From: Acanthornis magna
Lineage: Eukaryota > Chordata > Aves > Passeriformes > Acanthizidae
DNA: 64,000 nt
Assembly (NCBI GenBank): GCA_036785705.1
Contig: JAWUZG010000084.1
Location: 16,195,501 to 16,259,500 of the forward strand
Direction of reading: 5' to 3'
Below the pieces are notes generated by a model. The model was not told the DNA's origin, did no database searches, and saw nothing but the letters and a program-made list of their open reading frames with translations. Numbering within the stretch: position 1 is the stretch's first letter; each line of letters begins with the position of its first letter. A program made the position numbers and the translations under genes. This document shows positions 1 to 12,264 of this stretch, in pieces.

Positions 1-3000
1 ATATGAGTAAAATATTTACTATCGTGGGTAACGTATTAAGTGATTGATCTACAGTTCACCTGTCATTTATATTTGCCCAGACTGAAGAATTATGGAAAAA
101 AAATTCACAATTGCAGAACATTGAAATTACTAATGGTTTACTGTTGATGCTAATAATATAGATAAATTATTTAAAAATTTACATTTATATACAAAATGTC
201 CCACACGGCTTAATATGCTTGAGATTTTATCAAGTTTTCTATATTTCTATTCAGTAAGTTGCACAAAATAATGTTTTGAATATTTTTCCGAATTTCCCAG
301 TTTGCATTCTTTAGTTACAGTTCAGATAGCAGGGTTCAGCACCACATAATCCTTTATATTTTCTCAAAAAGGAGTTTAACGAAGTGCTTATTCTGATGGT
401 TAAAATGTATCTTTTGAAGTTCATCTATCTCACTATTTTGATTCATTAGTGGGGGAAAAATTGAAATAATAATGCATATGTTAACTTGATACACAGTTCA
501 CAAAATACTATTTTCGAATTCATATACTAAGTTTTCACAGATGAAATTTGCATTGCGTTATTCCAGTCATGGCATGAAAAGAGCACTTCTATGCACTGTT
601 ATCTGTTACTTGAACTGAAACAGAGTAATTTTTGAAATATGATTATTGCATATTTTCTGCAAGCAGCCTACAGTGAAAATTACTTACAGAAATTATCTGG
701 CAAGATAGAAGAATAGATAGTTTGTTTCATAAGATGAGAAATAATTATGAGTAGCAGAATAAGTAAAAATAATTAGTATTACACTTTATGAGATTAGTCC
801 AGTGCTAAAGGAGCTAACTTTTTTTTTTTTAAACACATTGTGAAACTTGACATGCAATAAAATCTTAAAATAAGGTTCTCCAAAGACAGTCAATTTGGAA
901 TAGTAAAGTTTTGCAAGATTCTTTGTAATTTATTGTTGCTCCATTAAAGCCTGAACTAATATAAAGACTTTTATTCAAAAGGTATTTTTGTGAGGTTAAG
1001 AATCTTAGGAACTAATATATGTTTACCCATAAAATAATTAACTTTGGAAATACTCCTCTCTCTCTTCCACGGCATATAAGATCATTAACGTAAAGCAATA
1101 TAATGGAGTGGATATCTGAAATATACCTGTTTTCCTGCCTAGGAGTGACCATATCATTTGCTGTAACATAGCTCTAGTTATGTATTTTAAATGACTCTTA
1201 GCTGTGACAGGAAACTTAACAATAGGGAGGACTAATTTTGTTTCCTGTGTTCTGGCCATGCACAATTCACTAGAGGCACAGCATAATCCTTCTAGAGCCT
1301 TCCTCATGTCAGGAGTTTTCTCTTGTTATGTTGATGACTTCCAACATCTTTCATGTAGGTTTAGGGTTTGGGGTTTTTTATCTAGTATACTTTCTTCTTG
1401 GAAATAAAAAGATAGATGAGATAATTATGTATAATTTTCCTTTTACTGTTATCCATATTACATTGCAGTACATCCCTGGGCAATACAAGTGCTTAAGTCA
1501 TGTGGGTAATATTGCAATGAACTTTCCTGGGTGAAGCATATATATAAAACGTATTTTTCATTATGGTTACTGAAAACATTACAGACTAATGGTTTGGTTA
1601 GGGAAATCTGAGACAGGATTCCTGCTTTGAGTTAAAAAGAGACAAAGCATAAATTTGCAGACAACTGCAAATTGTACTTTTGGTACTTTTAGTTTTTTTG
1701 TTTTTCTTGTAATACATGGGAAAGACTTCATTATTTCATCTGCTTCTGTACACAACTATTAACAAATATTTTGCATGAAGCTGCTCCTGTGAGCTGAATG
1801 AAGTAACTGCAGAGAAGTTAGGTGTGTATAATTTCCTTTGACTATGTCTCTGGCAACTGTAACATCAGTAATCTCTTTATTGAGTATGTGGGTACAAATG
1901 CTTCTTTTCCTTGTTTAACTCAGAGATTAGTGTTTTCGGTTTAGACACATTAAAATCACTGATTTTGACTCTCTTTCCAGAGTTATTAATTATTCAGATG
2001 TGCATCCCAAGCAAGAACTCCACATAAAACTAAATGTTATGGAAATCCTGAAATTTTGTTTGCTCATTAATATTAAAATAAAAATATTTAGGAAAAAATG
2101 AGACCTAAAGAAGAAGTGAAATGAGATCTGGAGCCTACATATAAAGTACCATAATCTTTTTGTACAGTTTTTGTTCTGGACCATATCAACAATTATACAA
2201 TCTAGAATTTGAATTTATGTAAAATCTTGGCTTTAAAGCATTTTGAAGCACTGTTTTCACCATAAAAATAGAATTTTGAAGTACAGGTGAATAAAAGTAC
2301 TATGTATAGCATTAAGCTGAATTCTTCAAATTTCAGCCTAAGCAAAAATGACTCGATAGCTATAAAAGCAATGTAGAAAAAATTAGCATGCTGCAAAATT
2401 CATTATTTGCTGCCTTTTTGTTTCTGGTCATTTCTCTCAAAAGACAAAAAGTGAGCTATTCTATCACAATTTACAAAGATGAATATAATGTAATGATCTT
2501 GATTCAATAGGCTTTGAATGCTCAATAAAAAAAGTCTGAAGACTCAAGAAATATTAACTGGATATCCCTAGAGGAGTTCACAAATAATCTTTCTACAAAG
2601 TTGGAATTCTCCAATATAAAAATGTATACAGTGCTTAAAATATTCATTTGGTTTCAGAGGTAAGCTAAGAAATAAAATCACTCTAATATGCAGTAATAAG
2701 ATTCTCACACTGAATAAACGAATAGACGTGGTTTTGGTTCAACTCTCCTCTTTCTCGGCATCAGTGGAATTTGGCTTGTCATGCTTGTGCAGCTGCTCTT
2801 TGTGCCTTGCTGGGTCAGAGCTGCAGCCATGCACCGTGAGCAGGATACCACACCAACCACGAGCAATAGATGGCTAGACCAGATCCAAACTATGCAGGAA
2901 TATTTCCCTTTTTAAATGAAAATTTAGCTCATTATTACATGTGTATGTGATAACAGCGTATGTCCAGTTTTGAATGAACGTGATTGCCCAAACAATAGAT

Positions 3001-3235
3001 TTTGTTGCAGATTTCTATTTGTCTAAAGACAGTCTGGCCTATGCTAGTATTTTTGGGTGGTTTTTACGCATTGTTACACAATTCTAAACAAAGTCAAATA
3101 ATGTGGGCCCCGGTACAACAGGATGCTTTTCCCCAATAGCAAGTTCCTTTTTCTTTCCAGCATCTGTAAGGGTGCAGCTTTCTAATACGTAATTAGAGGC
3201 TTCATTAGCACAGCTGAGCGATGGACATGTCCTTG
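1..3235. other. AT-rich unique sequence, no gene seen
   Basis: No frame here exceeds 89 codons and none resembles a known protein. A GC-richer patch at about 2730-2880 matches nothing I recognise. I see no LINE, LTR or tRNA-like segment before 3236. It is probably intergenic or deep intronic sequence; the two cannot be told apart here. Confidence 0.6.
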
Positions 3236-3376
3236 TGTGGGCTGACCTTGGCTGGATGCCATGCGCCCCCCAAGCTGCTCTGTCACTGCCCCTCCTCAGC
3301 TGGAGAGGGGAGAAAAAGAGGATGGAAAACCACTTGTAGGTTGAGATAAGACTGTTTACTATGGCCAAAGCAAAAG
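3236..3376 (+). mobile_element. Truncated avian ERV LTR (5' portion)
   Basis: The fragment opens with TGTGGGCTGACCTTGGCTGG, close to the TGTGGTGGGTTGACCCTGGC start common to a widespread group of bird LTRs. It continues through the CCCCTCCTCAGCTGGA block to GGTTGAGATAA (3339-3349) and AAAGCAAAAG (3367-3376). The last two blocks also occur, in the same order, in the complete LTR at 42336-42922, so the two are related. Homology fades after about 3376, so only the first quarter or so remains. No flanking duplication or internal retroviral sequence is seen. Family placement (ERVL-type) is from memory of bird repeats. Confidence 0.65.
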
Positions 3377-6330
3377 ATTGTGTTCATTCTTTGACTTTAC
3401 TTAGGGCTGAGTAGTGAGTCCTTTCTGTGCACTATTGCCTAAATATTTCTAGGGTTTTTTTTTTCAAGTCAAATATTTTATTCAGTCCAATGTTTAAGTT
3501 TTACATTCATGCAGGAAGAAAACAAGCCGAAGTGAGAAATGTGATTCATGTTTTATAATTTAATGTTGGTTGTGTTTGAGGTTTACTATGAGTGTTCTAG
3601 TCACGTAAGTTTGATTTTGTTGGTGCTCTTGCCAATTATTTTTTCATGAGGACCTTGCACAAACAGTTTCAATGACTTTGTCATGGGCAACTACATTTCT
3701 ACATCTATCTCTCTGCCAAAGAAAAAATCTTGACCCTGTAATTTAAAATTAAATTAATTCAGGGCTATTTTTTTTTTCTATAAATAAGAGCTACTTATTA
3801 TTTTTAATAACATGTATAAAGGTAGTTACAAAAGACACATTCTACAGCTGTAAAACCCTTTCTGGGAATTTGGGAATTTGGGGATGGGGAGTAATAGAAC
3901 CTGTAAATATGCATTAGAGGTTCTTTCTGCACTAGTTACCGGTTAAAATCATCTCCTGGATTTTCCAGTAGGGGGAAATTGTCAGTGGTCATCCAGACTT
4001 TTGATCACATTAAAAAATTCTGCATGGCAGGAAAGCTGAAGATGCATATTATAATGCTACAGAAATTATAAGGAGAAAAAGGAAGAATTTTTTTTCTGAA
4101 TTTCCCTTGAGCAGACTCTGGCCATTGATTGTAATTACTGCGTTTAAGGAAGTGCAAAGCCTGTTTTTGCTGCTGCCCATTATTTCGACCATCAGGCACT
4201 TTTTGGCATAGTAAAGCAGATATGCACCTTCTTCTGACAGGCACTTTGTCTTTCTGATTATTCACATATGTCAGACTTCATTTGAAAGTGCATTATCATA
4301 TGCTTAAATGTTCCTGAGAAAAGCTTAGGAAAGGAATGCAGGGTATTCTACTATAAAGAAGAGAATTTGAGGGAAAATATTCAAAGAGACAAAATTAATA
4401 AATATTTACTGCTTTTTTACAAATCTGTCCTCTTTTATGGTTCTTATATCCTCATGACAACAACAACACTTTTTTTTAATTACTAAGTTGTATGGCTCTA
4501 ATTTTGCCCTTTTATACAGAAAAGATGACATGTTTGTATCGCTTCAGTTTTGGTGATAAGAACCTTTATTGTGTGGACTTTTTCCCTTTGTTTTTCATCT
4601 TGCTGCCTTCTGGGAAATACATTAATACACGAAGCACTGGGATTAAGGCAGCTGAATTCTGTCTTTTGACTTTCTGCCAGCCTGTGTGTCCTAGAGTCCA
4701 CAGAACTGCAGGCTGTCGTTTGAGAATAGGGCCACTATTCAGGATGAAGGATGATTAATGTCCCTGCACTGCTGCTCCAAGGAACTGACCTCTGCATGGG
4801 TGAAACCTGGTTCAGTGCAAAATGCCTAACTCATCATTCATTAAAATTACCCATCATGGTGTGGCCAAGATATTGAATGGTTAAGTGAATCACAAAGTGA
4901 TCCTTTCATGAATAAGTGTAAGCTCTCCACGTATAGTTTTTACAAATAGGAGCTGTGTAGGAACTGAGGCAAAGGAAATGTGTATGTGTGTGAGGAGGAG
5001 AACAATGTATAATGCATGGTTATTTTTCCTTTCTCTCTCACGTGTTCTCAAATTGCTCAGCTGTAATATTAGCAATTACATGAATCATGCTACTTGATTT
5101 TAACCTTCTCGGTTGTTATATAACAATAGCTTAGGAGCTTTATAAATCACTTTCATTATGGCTGTGAAACCGTTCAATTATTCAATTTTTTAAGAACAAA
5201 CTATTTTCTGCGTCTTCTTTCTACTGCTTTCAGCAAATTATCCCAGAAAATCTATCTGTCATACTCTGGCACTTCAGCATCTTAACAATAATGCAATTAG
5301 AGCTCATTAATTTTTTTTTTTTTTTTTTAATTCTTTGCCATGTTTATTCCTCATTCCCCAAGCGTCCACTCTATGGACTTCCTCATAAGCAAGCTCTGTA
5401 TAAGCAGTGTCTGCATCCAGTATTTTCAGGAGTTATTTGTTTCTTCTTTCATTTCTGGGAAAGTTTCTATCATCTAAAGTCAATGGGGAAAAAAAATTAT
5501 GCAGTAAAAAAGCCTATAAGTTTAGTCAATACCAGAACAGTCAATGGCAAAAAATATTAATGAATTTAATTGTACAAATGGAATCCCTAAAGGTAGCTGT
5601 GATATTGACCAACTGCTTCACATAAAATAGACATAAAGAAAAGTCAGCAATTAGTAGTGAGGTTTCATTGCTGTAGAGAAAACTTTTTCTTCATTTAAAA
5701 ACCTCTGTTTGATAAAATAGCATTTCAATGTAGTGAATTTTCAAGTTTCCAGTTTAAGTAAGCTGTGAGCCCCTGTAGTCTTATAGATATGTGCTGTAAA
5801 AAGTCAGGAATAGAAAAGGAAGAAGCTCTGCAGCTATCTGGATTCTGAATACCGATGGAAGCTTGCATGAATTTCTCAACTCTGTTTTCAGTAGTGTATG
5901 AACATTTGTATCATAATGGAAAAAATAAGGGTTAAAGAATTTGTCTATTTGTATTTAGGAGAATAAAAAATAAATACCAAAGTCATTCAAACTGCATTTT
6001 TAAACTAGAGCTGGTCTGACTGAACATTCCAAAGGAACACCTATATCAAAAAGCATAAAATCTTAAGGAACTGAAAAAAACATGGCCTCAGAAGACTGAT
6101 GAGAGAGGTCATGCTGCTTTTTGGGACTTATATTGAAATTCTGATAGCTTTCTTTTTTTTCTGATAAATATTCTGTAAGCTTTGCTCGTTTCTTTCTACA
6201 GAAAAGTTAATAACATTTTTTTCAATACTTTTCAGTGTTATGACCACTTGTGTTCCAAACTGTAAGTGCTCTTTCTAAGATGGCTGCGACAACTCTGACA
6301 GATATTTTAAATTAATTTAATTAATTTAGA
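3377..6330. other. AT-rich unique sequence, no gene seen
   Basis: No recognisable gene or transposon is present. Frames up to 89 codons do not resemble known proteins. A poly-T run lies near 5311-5328, with short A/T tracts elsewhere. Nothing else stands out. Confidence 0.6.
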
Positions 6331-6375
6331 TTAAACTGAAATAGTATGGGTTTAGATTGGATATAAGGAAGAACT
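6331..6375 (+). mobile_element. Short CR1 LINE relic
   Basis: A stretch of about 45 bases containing TTAAACTGAA, then TTTAGATTGGATATAAGGAA, matches the CR1 3' untranslated segment that precedes the TTCTTTACTGTGAGG block. The match stops abruptly at a T/G-rich run (about 6376-6417) where that block should follow. The piece is short, so this rests on ordered similarity to a remembered consensus. Confidence 0.5.
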
Positions 6376-6822
6376 TGTTTGGTTTAGTTTGGTTTTTTTG
6401 GCTGGTTTTTTTTTTTAGGAAATCCTTGGATATTCCATTCTTTCTCTCCTTTACCTTATCTAGAGATTTTAGGAAAATATACAAGTCTTCCATCTTCTTT
6501 CTCCTTTACCAGAAGGTTCACATAATCATTTACCTCGTTCCATGTTGATCATTAATTAACGCTGGAGCGAGCTTAAGAAAAGAGGGACATTGAAGTAAGG
6601 AGACAGGTAGCTGTGCTGCTTTGTGGCTCAGAATTATGAGTTCGGTGCCCAAACTGCTGCTCTGAACTGTCCCTAGGCTTTGATTAAGTGCATATGATAT
6701 TCACTTACTTGCTTTTCTCTAATACCTTTCTGAAAAACTGTGCCTTTGTTTCAGAAAAACCATTTCTTCTGACGAAACATTTTTTCTCTGTCTTCTTTGC
6801 ATAATCACTTGGCTGCAGATCT

Positions 6823-7045
6823 GTGTCAGGGTCTGTGCCAGTGAGATCCATCAGAGGGCAGGGCAAGGGCAGGCTGGGAATGTCCTGGGGAAGGAAAGTC
6901 TGTGCTGGCAGAGGCTTCTGCTGGGCTGCCCTCTCAGGACCACAAGCTGGACAGACTCACAGCTGGACAGACTCACAGCTGGACACTCTGCCAGCAGCCA
7001 GATCTCCAGGATACCTAGCACTCACTGTGATCTCTGAATAAATTT
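6823..7045. other. GC-rich block ending in AATAAA
   Basis: Compared with its surroundings this segment is markedly GC-rich. It contains a 16-bp tandem repeat (6945-6986) and ends in CTGAATAAATTTAGC, with a possible polyadenylation signal near 7037. A 72-codon frame on the + strand covers it but looks compositional. It could be part of an unrecognised LTR or another dispersed repeat; I found no terminal inverted repeat or duplication to prove that. Confidence 0.35.
6945..6986. repeat. 16-bp tandem repeat, 2.6 copies
   Basis: The unit AGCTGGACAGACTCAC occurs at 6945-6960 and 6961-6976 without mismatch, followed by a partial third copy (AGCTGGACAC). Confidence 0.9.
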
Positions 7046-8170
7046 AGCTCGATCTCGTATGTGTTAGATATGTTTGAAACTAGCTTCCAGTAGTTTTTTG
7101 CTGAAGGCCAGGTATGAAGAGAGCCAGAACCTCCTCTGAGCAAGTCAGTTCTAGCTCTCTCTTGTTATCATGCCTCTATATCTACAAACTGCACTTCTGT
7201 AAAACCCTAGTCCTTCATCTCCCCTTCTTGTTTCCTTTGAAGCTGAACAATTATTCCCTCCATGATGAAAGAAGAAACAACAGTCACAAAATGTAGTTTG
7301 CAATTTGACATTGATACTGACACTGTATCCTCTCATTGCAAATAATAGTACTAGATAAACTGATTAATTAGTCATGAAAAATAAAGGTCTCTCCTGGAAT
7401 TCACCCCCTATCAATTGTTTATAGTCACATTTATTCACACTAGTCTAAGCGAAATAGACAGTTGCAATCATTATCCAAAACACAGGAAGCATATTTACTT
7501 TTTAAATGAGTATTTCATAATTTAACAGTACTCTAAAAATGAATTTAACACTCAAGAAAAGTGTTGACAGCCTTGGAAATTGATTTGTGTCTTTATCTGC
7601 AGAGGCCACATCACTAACAGAAGTACAAGCTTCCATCATAATTCTCTAAAAATCAGGCAGCTGAATTATTTGCTCTGCTCTCTTACTGGTCTTTAATTAG
7701 AAAATTATACAGGAAGAAAGATTATGGAGCTTAAAGCTTCATGAAATGAGAAAGCAGAGATGGAAGGGAAGAAGTAAAGATAACTGAGAACACTTTCTTA
7801 ATTATTAGATTTCATAATTGCTTATGATAAATTTTGTGGGTTTATGGATATACACATGAGCTAATGAAATAGCTTAATGAAAACACTGGATAAAATAATT
7901 TAAATAATCTTAAATTTTTATTTTCTTTTAGTGGAACATTATTCCTACCCCTAAATGTTTGTCATTACGGATATGGAGACTATTCCATTGATATTTTTTG
8001 CTTGTTTCTCAGGTTATCTCTATAAATATATTTTTCAGAAATCCAAGATCTGGATATTTTGGCTCTGGAGATAACATAGTATTAGCTGTGTATGTGTTCC
8101 ACTGAGTTTCAAACTAGCCAATTGTTGGTTTACTTTTCAGTATAAATCACAGCAGAAAATATATTAATTT

Positions 8171-8233
8171 ATATAATATTTATTATAATTTAATTATTAA
8201 TAATTATAATATATAATATAATAAATATTATAT
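8171..8233. repeat. AT-only inverted repeat (17-bp arms)
   Basis: The arm ATATAATATTTATTATA at 8171-8187 is perfectly reverse-complemented at 8217-8233, with an AT-only 29-base spacer. With this composition it may have arisen by slippage. It could extrude as a cruciform. Confidence 0.8.
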
Positions 8234-9858
8234 AATATTTAAGAACATTTTGCTCTTTACTTTTAAAAGCAGTGGTTTTCAGGGGAAAAATATAGTTGGT
8301 AGCAATGTAGAATTGAGCAGAGCCCCAGCTCCAGAACATGGCAAAGGATTATCCAATGATTGTTCTGGCCATGACAGACTGTTGTGGTAGGACAGAGTTT
8401 AAAATCTGTAAGACTGAATCAGACCTTCAAACATTTTTTTTCCCCAAAAAACAACTTCAAAAGCTATCGGAGAGGAACATTTTTTATTAATTTCCAAGCC
8501 AACAATACATATTCATAAAAAAAAAACCAAACAGCCAATTAATAAATTTGGCCATAATAAATTCACTTAATAGTGAAATATAAATACACTTACAAAAACA
8601 ATTAACCATTTGAGATCTTGTTTCACTATTTGAAATCCTATTAAAATCTACAGAATTATCCCACCAATCATTTAGGTAATTATTTTGACCTATGTAATTA
8701 TTTCATTAAAAAGGGATTTATGCAAAAATTCCTCAAGCAATTTAATTTTATTAGTGTAACATAATAAAGTAATCAGAGATTATAACAGCAGCAGTGACTT
8801 TTTCACTTAGAGCAAATAAAATAGACCTTTAAAAAGTATAAAAAATACATAGTTAGTATTTATGATTATGAAAAATGCATTATAATTAAGGGTCATATAA
8901 GAATAAACATATGCTTCCAAGACACGCTTATTTCGCACTTCTCTAGGCCTGCAGTGGTGGTTTGGAAAATACCAGCAGTACTTCTGTGAGTTGTGCTATG
9001 GGCCATGGGAAAGTTAGGATGAGTTCTACTGTTTTGAAAGATAGGAAGTGGTTGGCTGTAAAATGGAAACTGGAGCTCATCTGTATGATTTTGTTTGGTG
9101 ATTATGCAAGAGGATATGACTTGAGAACATATGGACTCATCAGAGGTCACAGAGAAAAATATTCCAGTCTACACATTGTAGCTGCCCAGCAAAACAAATG
9201 AATAAGAGCTGAATACTGTAAAGAACTTTGCTTTGTCCAGAAGAGTTTAGGTCTTGAAAAACAACTTTATATGTTTTACATATATGTGAAAAAGTGAATG
9301 TAAACTGTAAATGCGTGTACAAATATGTCCACAGAAAAACTGCTTGGTAGCAAAGCTGTTTTCTTGTGGTGGTGAATGCAATTAATAATTTGTTTTGGAA
9401 TAAAGACATTGATAAAGTAGAGTATTAAGAGGTTCTAACTCTTCCAGCTTTGTCTCAATCTCAGTTTTTACCCTAATATTGATTCTTCCAATGTCACAGT
9501 GAATAGAAACAGAATGCATCCAGAGACTGTCTTTTTTTCTATTCATTGCAAATGCTGATGCTTTCTATTTGAAGTAAAATTTCAGAGCAGCCTCTGCCAT
9601 TTTCATTTCCATACTTAGCTTTTCACTGCTAAAGTACTGTGCAAATTTATGGTAAAATTTGTTAATGTTCCCAAAAGAAAATTTTTCACTTTAGGGAAGC
9701 ACAATAGTCTTCATCTAGGGACTGACTGATTGATATCTCCTGGTGCTTTATTCACGAGCTGAAAAAGACAACACTTTTCCCTCCAAAGAATCCTTGTTTT
9801 CACTTTTAAAGTAGTCATTACTTTGTAAAAAGGGCTGTCACTGATGAAGACAAGGTGT

Positions 9859-9887
9859 CCTACAAATATTAGAGAAGTATTTGTAGG
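9859..9887. repeat. Short hairpin (10-bp arms)
   Basis: CCTACAAATA (9859-9868) and TATTTGTAGG (9878-9887) form a perfect 10-bp stem around a 9-base loop. Confidence 0.8.
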
Positions 9888-12224
9888 GTGTCTTGTAGAG
9901 GAACATCACAAATACTAAAGACAAAGCAAGACCAGAAATAGGAGGCAAATAGTAGGAGAAAATTTCATTCAAAATAGGCTTTTCATGAGTCACGAGCTCA
10001 CTCTGAGGCACAAATCCTCATATTTAAGAAACTCTCTTTTATTGTAGCAAACAGCGGTCACCCGCCTGTCTGCCCAGTCCATCTGAAGAAATGGATTTAC
10101 AGGGAACTTAGATTGCAGCTGATACTGAGGTTTCCACATACCTTTGTACAGAGTAGGAAGCATTCGTACAGCCTGTGCTATCTATCCTTGAGGAGTGATG
10201 AATATTCCTGGACAAAAGTTAACTTGGGACAGTTCTCCTTTTGGAGACTCGTGATAACACAATTCAGGGACTGGGAGAAAATAAGGAAGACAATAAGCTG
10301 GTTCTGGTGGAAAAAAACCGAACAAAATAAAACATAAAAACTACTCCGATAGAAAAGCAGCCTCCCATATAGCGTACTGGGAATTATTCACAAGGAAAAT
10401 AGAGGCTGATTCTGCTAATTGATTCATACATATCTTGCTGTACTTTCATGCACATTGCCTGAGTGCAGTCTGTGTATAAAACCAGCTTAGTTTTTTGGGC
10501 TGGTTTTGCTTTACATTCCTTATAGAAGCCCCAGTTGAAGATAAAACTGTGTGTAGGATCTTAAAGGCTGACTTGCTATTACATTTTTTAAGTGGGCAAA
10601 GGTTGAGTAGTTCTGCAGAGGAGTAAACATTGAAACTGCAAGTAAGCCAAGAGGGAAATGACATGGCCAGACTGCTTGGAGAATTGCATCACTGTTTCCA
10701 TGGTTTATGATTTTGTATCATGAAAAGTCAGGGGAACTCCTTCTGGGTATGAAATAATAATCTGTTACAACATGGTTTATGGAGTGGTTTGAGTTATCTG
10801 AGGAAATGAAATACAAGATAGTGCTGTGTACTTAATGCTTAGCTCCTGGTGACAGGGACAGAGCTCTTACAGATCTCTTGTGCTTTGTAATGTTACAATA
10901 AAAAGTAATCAATAATACTAATAAAATCATGGGCTATTTTACATGTTTTCATTGTCCCGTGTTTGTAAAAAATAGAATGGCATCATTTTCTTGTCTCCCT
11001 GTTTGCTATCTGAGTAATACTTAAACTATTGCATACTGATATATTACAAACTGTCTAGGAGAATAGGGAAACCATATTTACAATGGTTTCTGAGGCAACA
11101 TCACTAATTTTTAAAGATAAACTTTGTGATTTATTGTCTGCCCTGTCTACCTGTTACGTTCAGTGCACTTCCAGACCATTAACTCATTTCTTGAAAAATC
11201 TATACAAGCTCCATGTTAAAATGAATTATAACCAGTCTACCACCCAGAAAGCCATCCTGTAAACCCCTTCTGTTCTTGCTTTCATTTTTAATGTATTACA
11301 AAGGAATAACAAAAATTAACAATAGAGTTACTCTGTTCGAGTAAATGAAAAGAAATATTGAATTTAACCTATTACATTTTTTTAAATTTGAGAGAGTTAT
11401 ATTTTGCTGTGAATCTAAGAAAAATTAGTTTCAAAATAGAATTATTTTTCTTAAGTAATTTTAAAAATAATGATGAGTATGCAAAGTGAAAGAAATCTAA
11501 CTAGATTTTGCCAGGGATTAAAACCACCACTTTTTAGAATATGTTTTATAAAGTATGTTCTTAATAGTTTGCTTTATCATAAACACAAACAGCTTGAAAT
11601 TCTATTCATTTTTTAGAGAGGAAAACTTTATCGTTTCAGCAAGAAAGTAATATACTGTGCAGTTTCAGAATCAATGCATCTCTGGTCGCAGTTTTGAAGA
11701 CCTCTGTGCTGGTCTCTACGAAGACCTTTGTGCTGCAAATAGCACAAAAAACCAAAATAACAACAACAAAAAGAATGGAGATTTCTTTTTTTGCCCTGGT
11801 TAAGAGTGGACACTGAAATTATAGGAATTCCTAGAACAGCTAGACAAGATCCCCCCCTAGCACATAAACACCTATAGAATAAAATCCTGGGTTTTTTCCT
11901 AGGAAGGTACAGCGGAACTAAGACATGTGGAAAAGAATGGAAAGGATGAAAGCAAAGCAGACTAGCTTTCCTCTTCCCATAAAAGACATAAAATAGGGGC
12001 CATATAATAGAAATCCTTACAGGGAATAATATGAAGTAGGTAAAAACAGGTTATACTTTTGTATTGCAGGAAATTGAAGTTACTCAGTAATGTCATATGG
12101 TTTAAAAAAAAAATCAGTACTTTTCTTTGTTTCTGCCTTAGAAACTCATTGCTATGGGCTCTTTGGTATCCCAAAGTATGAGCAAACCCAACAAAAGCTT
12201 AGTAAAGTCTATAAAATACAAGAA

Positions 12225-12264
12225 TTTTCTGCTTTGTACTGAATGATCAGTACAAAGCAGAAAA
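12225..12264. repeat. Perfect hairpin (16-bp arms, 8-nt loop)
   Basis: TTTTCTGCTTTGTACT (12225-12240) is exactly reverse-complemented at 12249-12264, separated by GAATGATC. It is not AT-only, so slippage is a poor explanation. It lacks the stem length of a usual microRNA precursor, and no terminator role applies in a vertebrate. Confidence 0.9.
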
